Shown here piece after piece: positions 1 to 7,000 of a stretch of DNA of 8,425 nucleotides. This DNA comes from JAXJYR01 sp964593515 (GTDB lineage Bacteria > Bacillota_I > Bacilli_A > Erysipelotrichales > Erysipelotrichaceae), in the NCBI GenBank assembly GCA_964593515.1, contig CAZQJH010000074.1, positions 1 to 8,425 on the forward strand. Direction: 5' to 3'. The translations under genes and the position numbers were made by a program. Numbering within the stretch: position 1 is the first letter of the stretch; each line of letters begins with the position of its first letter. The notes beneath the pieces were generated by a model, which did no database searches, had not been told where the DNA came from, and saw only the letters and a program-made list of their open reading frames with translations.

Positions 1-27
1 CAATTATCTAACTTAATCAAGAAGTAA
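1..27 (+). CDS. 3' end of an upstream gene (last 8 codons)
   Basis: Frame 1 reads Q-L-S-N-L-I-K-K and then TAA at 25-27; the other two + frames hit stops within the first 15 bases. A strong terminator hairpin follows 9 bases after the stop, which is what the end of a real gene looks like. Eight residues are too few to identify any family, so the product is unknown. The alternative is that these bases are simply noncoding. Confidence 0.4.
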   Translation, partial: QLSNLIKK

Positions 28-36
28 GATAAAGCT

Positions 37-63
37 AAAGGAAGTGGTAACACTTCCTTTTTT
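37..63 (+). terminator. Rho-independent terminator of the upstream gene
   Basis: A perfect 10-bp stem (AAAGGAAGTG, 37-46, with CACTTCCTTT, 51-60) closes a GTAA loop. The T's that end the stem run on to position 63, giving six T's in a row. It separates whatever lies upstream from the ABC exporter gene, so the exporter needs its own promoter. Confidence 0.85.
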
Positions 64-84
64 GCTCTGTGTGAAAAGTTGTGA

Positions 85-133
85 AATGTAATTTAATATT
101 AATTCCTAATAAAAAATATGATAAAATTACATT
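85..133. repeat. 10-bp inverted repeat flanking the exporter promoter (possible operator)
   Basis: AATGTAATTT at 85-94 is the exact reverse complement of AAATTACATT at 124-133, with 29 bases between. The right arm overlaps the -10 and start region and the left arm lies just upstream of the -35, a placement a repressor could use. AAATTACAT recurs at 3859-3867 ahead of the glycosidase. The arms are AT-rich, so chance cannot be dismissed. Confidence 0.4.
99..127 (+). promoter_or_regulatory. Predicted promoter of the ABC exporter gene
   Basis: An extended -10 element TGATAAAAT (119-127, with TAAAAT at 122-127) lies 17 bases after a weak -35, TTAATT (99-104). The extended -10 probably makes up for the poor -35. 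Transcription would start near 134, giving a leader of under 20 bases. The same nine-base extended -10 occurs in the glycosidase promoter. A 10-bp inverted repeat flanks this promoter and overlaps the -10. Confidence 0.55.
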
Positions 134-151
134 GTAGAAAGAAGGTTTTTT

Positions 152-3112
152 ATGTTAGAACTAAAAAATATTAAAAAAGATTATGAAGGTATTGAAGTAG
201 TTCATGCTTTAAAAGGTATTTCTTTAAAATTCAGAAAGAATGAATTTGTTTCGATTTTAGGACAAAGTGGTTGTGGAAAAACAACATTATTAAATATTAT
301 TGGTGGTTTAGATCAATATAGTGATGGAGATTTATTAATTGAAGGAATTTCCACTAAAAATTATAAAGATCGTGATTGGGATGCTTATCGTAATCATAGT
401 ATTGGATTTGTTTTTCAATCATATAACTTAATTCCACATCAAAGCGTATTACAAAATGTTGAATTAGCCCTAACCTTATCTGGAGTTAGTAAAAAAGAAC
501 GTAGAGAAAGAGCAATTGAAGCTTTAAAACAAGTTGGATTAGGTAATCAATTAAATAAAAAACCTAATCAAATGTCTGGAGGACAAATGCAAAGGGTAGC
601 AATTGCTCGTGCCTTAGTTAATAATCCAGCAATTATTTTAGCGGATGAACCAACAGGAGCCCTAGATTCACAAACTAGTGTTCAAGTAATGGAAATCTTA
701 AAAGAAGTAGCTAAAGATCGTTTAGTTATTATGGTTACGCATAATCCTGAATTAGCCCAACAATATTCAACGAGAATTATTAAAATGTTAGATGGAGAAG
801 TTATTGAAGATAGTGCTCCATTTGATGGTGAAGTTGAAGTAAAAAAAGAAGGAAAAGTAAAAAAACCATCAATGAAATGGTCAACATCTTTTTCTTTATC
901 ATTAAAAAACTTATTATCAAAACGTGGTCGTACCATTCTAACAAGTTTTGCGGGTAGTATTGGGATTATTGGGATTGCCTTGATTTTTGCTATTTCGCAA
1001 GGACTAACAACTTATATTAACGAAGTACAAGAAAGTACTTTATCATCATATCCTTTAACTATTGAAAAAAGTAGTGTCGATTTATCGGGAGTTATGATGG
1101 CTTTTATGAATATTGAAAATAATGATGCTGATCATGGTTTAGACAATATTTATTCAAAATCTTCTATTTATGAAATGGTAGATGCTTTAAATAATGCGGA
1201 AAAAACCGAAAATGATTTAAAAACATTTAAAGAAGGTTTTGAAAAACAACAACAAGAAGATGAATTATTAGATAAAGCTGTTAATGGAGTACAATACTCA
1301 TATAACTTTGATTTACATGTATATACTAAAAATATCGATGGTGATATTGTATATTCAGATACAGAAAGTTTATTAACCGATATGGTATCTAAATTTATGG
1401 CTGTAGATATGAGTCAAATGGTTGATTCACGTAACAATATGATGTCAATGGTCTCTAGTTCATCAACTAGCCAAATGAAATTGTGGCAAGAATTAATGGG
1501 AGCTAAAGATGGTGGTTTAGTAAATGATGTTGTGAAAAAACAATATGATGTCATTTATGGTGAATGGCCAAGTGCATATAATGAAGTTGTATTAGTTGTT
1601 GATGAAAATAACGAACTAGATGACTTAACTTTATATGCCTTAGGATTAAAACCACAATCAGAAATTGATGATATTTTAGATGCAGCTATGAATCAAACTG
1701 AATTAGAAACTGTAGAAAGTAAATATACATATCAAGAAATATGTGATCGAGAATATCGAGTAGTCTTAAATGGTGATTGCTATAGTTATGATGAAAATAG
1801 TGATACTTATACCGATTTAAGAGATAACGAAGCTGGTTTAAAATACTTATATGATAATGCAATTCCTTTAAAAGTAAGTGGAATTATTCGTCAAAGTGAA
1901 ACTAGTGATGCTGGAATGTTAAGAAGTGGAATTGCATATACTTATGCATTAACTGATTATGTTATTAACCAAAACCATGATAAAGTAGCTATTAATGATC
2001 AATTAGCTAATAAAAATATTGATATTTTTACTAAATTACCATTTGAAGAATCAACTAAAAATTTAACTGATAAAGAAAAACGTGAAGACTTTATCGAATA
2101 TGTTGAATCATTAAATGATGAAAGTAAAGCTAATGTTTATATTAAAATGAAATCTATTCCAACCGATGAAGAAATGGATGCCATGATTAAACAAGCTACT
2201 TTAGGACAAACTAGAGAACAACAAGAAGCCTTATTAAAACAAGGTTTACAAGAACAAATGAAAGTTAATGAAGATGATTTAAATAACTATTTAGCTTCAA
2301 TGAATGATGAAGAATTTGAAGAATTATTTAATGAAGCACTTAAATTATCAATCAAACAACAATATGCTCAACAAGTTGCACAACAAATGGAAATGATGCC
2401 AACTAGTCAATTAGTATATGCTTTAAATCAAGAATTAACTAATGCTAATGATGAAAAGATGAGTGTTTATTATGATGAAATTATGGAATTTTCCACATCA
2501 ACATATGAACAAAACTTACGTGAATTAGGTTATGTAGATGTTGATGATCCAAGTGCAATGCATATTTATGCTAGTAGTTTTGCGAATAAAGATGTTATTG
2601 AAGATGCAATTACTGCCTATAATGATACGGTTGAAGAAATGGCACGAATTAAATATACTGACTATGTTGGTTTAATGATGTCAGGTATTACTAGTGTAAT
2701 TAATGCTATTACATATATCTTAATTGCCTTTGTCGCAATTTCATTAATTGTATCTAGTATTATGATTGGTGTTATTACCTTAATTTCAGTTCAAGAACGT
2801 ACTAAAGAAATTGGTATCTTAAGAGCAATTGGAGCTAGTAAGAAAGAAGTATGTAATATGTTTAATGCGGAAACATTAATTATTGGATTTACTTCGGGTT
2901 TATTAGGAGTTGTTGTAACAATTATTCTAACCTTCCCAATTAATGCAATTATTCATGAAGTAACCGGTATTATGAATGTAAATGCTTATTTACCAATTCC
3001 AGTAGCCATTATCTTGATTGTTATTAGTATGATTCTAACACTATTTGCAGGAATTATTCCATCAAGAAGTGCAGCGAAGAAAGATCCAGTTATTGCTTTA
3101 AGAAGTGAGTAA
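152..3112 (+). CDS. MacB/FtsX-type ABC exporter, ATPase and permease fused, with a large extracytoplasmic domain
   Basis: This 986-residue protein is a single-chain ABC transporter half, expected to work as a homodimer in the cytoplasmic membrane. The ATPase fills about residues 1-225: Walker A GQSGCGKT (37-44), Q-loop Gln89, signature MSGGQ (141-145, Met replacing the usual Leu), Walker B Asp165-Glu166, and switch His197. This order is that of the LolD/MacB subfamily. TM1 is about 262-283, after a basic stretch. About 560 residues outside the membrane follow (285-845), then TM2 (849-877), the FtsX-family loop ERTKEIGILRAIGAS (882-896), TM3 (908-930) and TM4 (949-969). Four TM helices with the large loop after TM1 is the MacB plan, but E. 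coli MacB is about 650 residues, so the outer domain is much enlarged. Such proteins couple ATP hydrolysis to periplasmic or surface mechanics, exporting or extracting peptides, lipids or antibiotics; the substrate is not evident. The ATG has RBS AGAAAGAAGG (136-145), six bases upstream. The fold is firm, the substrate unknown. Confidence 0.93.
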   Translation: MLELKNIKKDYEGIEVVHALKGISLKFRKNEFVSILGQSGCGKTTLLNIIGGLDQYSDGDLLIEGISTKNYKDRDWDAYRNHSIGFVFQSYNLIPHQSVLQNVELALTLSGVSKKERRERAIEALKQVGLGNQLNKKPNQMSGGQMQRVAIARALVNNPAIILADEPTGALDSQTSVQVMEILKEVAKDRLVIMVTHNPELAQQYSTRIIKMLDGEVIEDSAPFDGEVEVKKEGKVKKPSMKWSTSFSLSLKNLLSKRGRTILTSFAGSIGIIGIALIFAISQGLTTYINEVQESTLSSYPLTIEKSSVDLSGVMMAFMNIENNDADHGLDNIYSKSSIYEMVDALNNAEKTENDLKTFKEGFEKQQQEDELLDKAVNGVQYSYNFDLHVYTKNIDGDIVYSDTESLLTDMVSKFMAVDMSQMVDSRNNMMSMVSSSSTSQMKLWQELMGAKDGGLVNDVVKKQYDVIYGEWPSAYNEVVLVVDENNELDDLTLYALGLKPQSEIDDILDAAMNQTELETVESKYTYQEICDREYRVVLNGDCYSYDENSDTYTDLRDNEAGLKYLYDNAIPLKVSGIIRQSETSDAGMLRSGIAYTYALTDYVINQNHDKVAINDQLANKNIDIFTKLPFEESTKNLTDKEKREDFIEYVESLNDESKANVYIKMKSIPTDEEMDAMIKQATLGQTREQQEALLKQGLQEQMKVNEDDLNNYLASMNDEEFEELFNEALKLSIKQQYAQQVAQQMEMMPTSQLVYALNQELTNANDEKMSVYYDEIMEFSTSTYEQNLRELGYVDVDDPSAMHIYASSFANKDVIEDAITAYNDTVEEMARIKYTDYVGLMMSGITSVINAITYILIAFVAISLIVSSIMIGVITLISVQERTKEIGILRAIGASKKEVCNMFNAETLIIGFTSGLLGVVVTIILTFPINAIIHEVTGIMNVNAYLPIPVAIILIVISMILTLFAGIIPSRSAAKKDPVIALRSE

Positions 3113-3138
3113 AAGGTTTACCTTTTACTCCTTTTTTT
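3107..3138 (+). terminator. Terminator of the ABC exporter, overlapping its stop codon
   Basis: A perfect 10-bp stem GAGTAAAAGG (3107-3116) with CCTTTTACTC (3121-3130) closes a TTTA loop, followed by C and seven T's (3132-3138). The left arm contains the final Glu codon and the TAA stop (3110-3112), so the hairpin is part coding. It isolates the exporter transcript from the TetR gene. Confidence 0.9.
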
Positions 3139-3161
3139 AGAATTAAAGGTAAGATTAACTA

Positions 3162-3190
3162 TTGCAAATAAATTAATAAAATGATATATT
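3162..3190 (+). promoter_or_regulatory. Predicted promoter of the TetR-family gene
   Basis: A -35 TTGCAA (3162-3167) is followed after exactly 17 bases by -10 TATATT (3185-3190), with an upstream TG (3182-3183) giving an extended -10, TGATATATT. This is a good housekeeping sigma promoter. Transcription would start near 3197, about 30 bases ahead of the chosen GTG start. No TTACAT/ATGTAA element of the kind seen at the two neighbouring promoters is present here. Confidence 0.65.
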
Positions 3191-3226
3191 CAATTAGAGA
3201 TGAGATAAAAAAAAGAGGTGAAATTT

Positions 3227-3823
3227 GTGGAAAATAAATCAGAAAAATGGATAACTAGTAAAAATGAATTAATGGAGATGTGCTTTGATGGATTTTGTGA
3301 GCATGGTCTACATGGGACAGGGATAAGAATATTAGCTAAAGAAAAAGGATTTAATTATACTAAAGTATATACATACTTTAAAGATATGGATGATTTAATT
3401 ATTCAATCTACCCAATATTGTATGACTAAAGTAGAAGATGATTTTATGGCTAAAGCTCCTAATAATATTCCTGAGTTATGGCGCTATATTGAAGAAATAC
3501 CTTATTGGACTAAAGAAAAACATGGAAAAAAATATCGTTTAATGTATCAAGTATATTCACATCCTAAATATCGTGAATATGCTAAACCTTTTTTTCAAGG
3601 AGTAGAAGAACGTTATGCAATATATGCAAAAAGTTTAGAAAGTAAATTAGGAATTCCATCTGATAAGTTAGTAGGACTTATTTATATCTTAATTAGAGCA
3701 TGTGTTCATTTTGCTTTATTTGAAGATGAAACATATTTAAAAACACAAATTGAGGTTTTAAAAGAAACATTAGAATTATTTATTATGAAATATAATCCTC
3801 AATTATTAAAAGGATTAAAATAG
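3227..3823 (+). CDS. TetR/AcrR-family transcriptional regulator
   Basis: The 198-residue protein has the usual TetR length. Residues 10-58 match the N-terminal DNA-binding domain: a helix ending in FxxxGLHGTG, then ILAKEKGFNYTKVYTYFKD (about 35-53), the helix-turn-helix with the family's characteristic Y-x-Y-F ending. The remaining all-helical part should hold a ligand pocket and the dimer face; it is rich in Tyr, Trp and Phe, but its ligand cannot be read from sequence. The start is GTG at 3227, because AGAGGTG (3214-3220) sits exactly six bases ahead of it. The alternative GTG at 3218 lies inside that ribosome-binding site and would add only three residues. The gene has its own promoter and terminator and lies between an exporter and a secreted glycosidase. 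TetR proteins often control adjacent transporter genes, so the exporter, the glycosidase or both are plausible targets; this is inference. Confidence 0.92.
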   Translation: MENKSEKWITSKNELMEMCFDGFCEHGLHGTGIRILAKEKGFNYTKVYTYFKDMDDLIIQSTQYCMTKVEDDFMAKAPNNIPELWRYIEEIPYWTKEKHGKKYRLMYQVYSHPKYREYAKPFFQGVEERYAIYAKSLESKLGIPSDKLVGLIYILIRACVHFALFEDETYLKTQIEVLKETLELFIMKYNPQLLKGLK

Positions 3824-3852
3824 ACAAGTTCGTTTTTGAACTTGTTTTTTTT
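3824..3852 (+). terminator. Terminator of the TetR-family gene
   Basis: An 8-bp perfect stem ACAAGTTC (3824-3831) with GAACTTGT (3838-3845) closes a GTTTTT loop. The last base of the stem begins a run of eight T's ending at 3852. It starts immediately after the TAG stop, so the regulator and the glycosidase are transcribed separately. Confidence 0.88.
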
Positions 3853-3876
3853 GTAAAAAAATTACATAAAATGATT

Positions 3877-3905
3877 TTGTTATATTTTATTACATATGAT
3901 AAAAT
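3877..3905 (+). promoter_or_regulatory. Predicted promoter of the GH84 glycosidase gene
   Basis: A -35 TTGTTA (3877-3882) lies 17 bases from -10 TAAAAT (3900-3905), which has an upstream TG making the extended form TGATAAAAT, identical to the exporter's. TTACAT-type elements sit at 3862-3867 and 3890-3895, and TACAT (3891-3895) faces ATGTA (3908-3912) across the -10 as a short inverted repeat. Transcription would begin near 3912, leaving a leader of about 110 bases to the ATG at 4021. Confidence 0.6.
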
Positions 3906-3969
3906 AAATGTAGCGGATAGAAAGCGCATACATAATATTAGTAATAAATGTGTTAACCAACTAAAAAGG

Positions 3970-3987
3970 AAGGAGGATTGTTTTTTG
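3970..3987 (+). promoter_or_regulatory. Strong ribosome-binding site and TTG alternative start of the glycosidase
   Basis: AAGGAGG (3970-3976) is the best Shine-Dalgarno match in the window. A TTG codon lies eight bases later at 3985-3987, in frame with the glycosidase and uninterrupted by stops. Starting there adds 12 residues (M-V-T-Y-F-N-R-K-R-R-D-K) ahead of the Met at 4021 and makes the signal peptide's basic region much longer. The second site, AGAGGAG (4007-4013), serves the ATG at 4021 with a seven-base gap. Which one is used cannot be settled from sequence. Confidence 0.45.
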
Positions 3988-4020
3988 GTAACATATTTTA
4001 ATAGAAAGAGGAGAGACAAA

Positions 4021-7000
4021 ATGAAAAAAATTTTATGTTCGATTTTAAGTTTGGCAATGATTTTTTCTTCATTAAATACCATTAAAGTTATTCATGCTGA
4101 TGAGAAAGAAAATGTGTCAAATGAGGTTAAGGCAAGTATTTATCCTAAACCACAAAGTATGACTTCATTATCAAATGAAGGAATGAAATTAGATGGTAAA
4201 GTTGATATTGTTGTTCATGGAAAACAAGAAGAAGCTACTTTACCTAAATTAAAAGCCATTTTAGAAGAAAATGGAATTGATTATAATCTTACTGATGAAG
4301 TAAGTAGTAATGCTACGATTGTATTAGCTACTAAATGTGATGATGCTGAATGTGATTATTGTGCTGAGGTAAATGATAATGAAAAAGCCCTTGATCATGT
4401 TCAAGGTTATGTCTTAAATACAAGTGATGATGTAAATAAAAAAGGACAAGTAACTATTGTTGGTAGTGATCAAGATGGAGTTTACTATGGAGTTATGTCT
4501 TTAAGACAATTATTCCAACAACAAACAACTGATGGAAGAATTGCCGAAGTAAATGTATCTGACTATCCTGATGTTGAATTTAGAGGATATGTAGAAGGTT
4601 TCTATGGTATTCCATGGACTTTTGAAGATCGTGCACAATTATTTGAAGATACTTCTTTATATAAAATGACAACTTATATTTATGCACCAAAAGATGATCC
4701 TTATCACCGTGCATCTTGGCGTGAATTATATCCTGAAGAAGAAGCAAAACATATTCAATCATTAGCTGAAATTGCTACAGCTAATAATATGGACTTCTGT
4801 TGGACTGTTCACCCTGGAGCAGATTACAACTATACACGTGATAATGACAATAATGGTATCGTAGATGACTATGAAAAAATTATTGCGAAATTAGAACAAG
4901 TATATAGTTTAGGAGTACGTCAATTTGGTATTTTCTATGATGACTTAGATTATGGAGTAGCAAATGGAGTTAGACATGCAAGTGTTATTAACGATGCATA
5001 TGAATATCTAACATCTAAATATGATGATGTAAAACCATTTATTACAGTTGTAACTCGTTATACTAATAGTTGGGGTGCTGATTGGAATACTTATTTTAAA
5101 CCATTTATGCAAAATGTAAATGAAGATGCTATTGTTTTATGGACTGGTTCTTCAACAATGTCAGCTATTAATAAAAATGTAATGGAATATCCTAAAAACA
5201 TGACGGGAATTGATCGTGATTTAGGAGTTTGGTGGAACTATCCAGTAACTGATTACTACTATGGACACTTATTAATGGGATCATTAGATTGTTTAAGTAA
5301 TGATGTTGATAACATTAATAGTTTCTTCTTAAATCCAATGTCAGAAGCTGATGCTTCTAAAGTAGCTATTTATAGTGGAGCTGATTATGCATGGAATACA
5401 CATGAATTCAACAGTACTGAAAGTTGGAAACAAGCAATTAAAGAATTAGTGCCACAAGCTAATGAAGAATTTGAACGTTTTGCTGATAACTTAGCATACA
5501 ATAACCAAGGAAGTGGATTTGTCTTTGAAGAATCTAAATATTTAAAAGATGAATTAAATGCTTTTGAAGCAGCTTTAGAAAAAGGAATTACTAAAGCTGA
5601 TGTAACTACTTTAAAGAATCGTTTTGCGCAAATGGTAAGTGATGCAACTAAATTAAGAACTATTTCTAATGAAGCTTTATTAGAAGAAATAAATGAACAC
5701 TTAAATGCATATGCTGCTTTAGGAAATGCTGGAGTAGCAGCAATGGATGCTTTACAATATGCTTTAGATGGTGATTTAGGAGCAACAGTTACTAAAGCAA
5801 ATCAATTTAAAGAATACTTAAAAGAAGCTGATTCTTATAAGATTAAGACATTAAATGGTAGTGCTAAAGTATCAGTAGGAGATAAATATATTAAACCTTT
5901 ATTAAACCAATTAAATGAAGATACTATTTATGATATTTTAAATGCTAATATTAATCAAAAAGTAGATCCAAGAGTTATTACTAATATGGATTTAAAAGAT
6001 GTTGAAGTTATTTATGAAGATGGTATTTATGGTCTTGCTGATTTAACCTTAACAATGAATAAAGATGACTATGTTGGTATTGCTTTACCTAAAGTTATTA
6101 ATGTTGCAAGTATTAGTGCTACTTTAAGTGATACAAGTAATGTTAAAGTGCAATATTCATTAAATGGTATTGAATGGGTAGATATTAATGATAATCTTGA
6201 AAATGGAAAAGCTAATAGTCAAACAATCTTTAGTGATGAAGAAGTAAATAGTGCATATGTACGTTTATTATGTACTAAAGATGGTACTAATGTTGTATTA
6301 GAATCATTAGCTGTTGAAAGTTCACAACCAGAAGAAAGTGTATTTGAAGGTAGTGGAAAAGTTACAACTAATATGACTACATATCAAACTTATCGTATTA
6401 CTAATGCCTTTGATGGTAATTTCAATACTCAATTCTATTCTGCAAGTGGAAGTGAAGTAGGAGATTATGTTCAAGTAGAATTTGATAATACTTATAAATT
6501 ACATGATGTAGTTGTATATTTTGGTGGAAATCCTAATGCTAATGGAGCAAGTGATGCCTTTGCAGCAATGGATATTGAAGTATCAAATGATGGAAGTACA
6601 TGGACTAAAGTAGCAAGTACGACAAGTTCAGCTTATAAAGTTATTAATGGACGTTATGTATCAACTGTAACATTTGATGAAATTGAAGCTAGTTACTTAC
6701 GTTTAGTAGCTACTGAAGCTAGTGGAAACTGGGTTCAAATCTTTGAAATGCAATTCAATACAACTAATAACGATAATCCATTACATTATGTAGATGATTT
6801 AAGTAGTGTAGAAATCAAACATAGTGATTACTTAGATGATAAACGTTTAGAAACAGCTCCAGTAATTAAAGCTAAAGCAAATGATACATTAGTATATCCA
6901 ACTAATGTTATTACTAATGTAGCAACCTTAACAATTGTTCAAGATGAAAATGCTATTTGTAATGCAATTGTTAGTATTCAATATTTAGATGGTACATGGG

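Noticed and set aside
682..936. 84-residue open frame on the minus strand
   Set aside because: It lies wholly inside the exporter's ATPase and TM1 coding region, has no ribosome-binding site or recognisable motif, and is a shadow of the real gene.
3871..4020. In-frame ATG at 3871 that would extend the glycosidase by 50 codons
   Set aside because: It lacks a ribosome-binding site, lies upstream of the predicted -35 and -10 (3877-3905), and would bury the signal peptide.
3783..4082. 99-residue hydrophobic open frame on the minus strand
   Set aside because: It covers the TetR terminator, the glycosidase promoter and the signal peptide in reverse. Its hydrophobicity comes from reading A-rich DNA backwards, and no Shine-Dalgarno precedes its ATG.
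4021..4098. Lipoprotein signal with Cys6 as the lipid anchor
   Set aside because: The cysteine is at the start of the hydrophobic core, not after it, and there is no L-A/S-G/A-C lipobox; cleavage after Ala26 fits better.
4580..4762. 60-residue open frame on the minus strand
   Set aside because: It is antisense to the most conserved part of the GH84 domain (EGFYGIPW to YHR), which is clearly coding on the + strand.
4840..4875. Dockerin or cellulosome module
   Set aside because: Dockerins carry two duplicated loops with linking helices at a protein end; here there is a single loop inside the catalytic domain.
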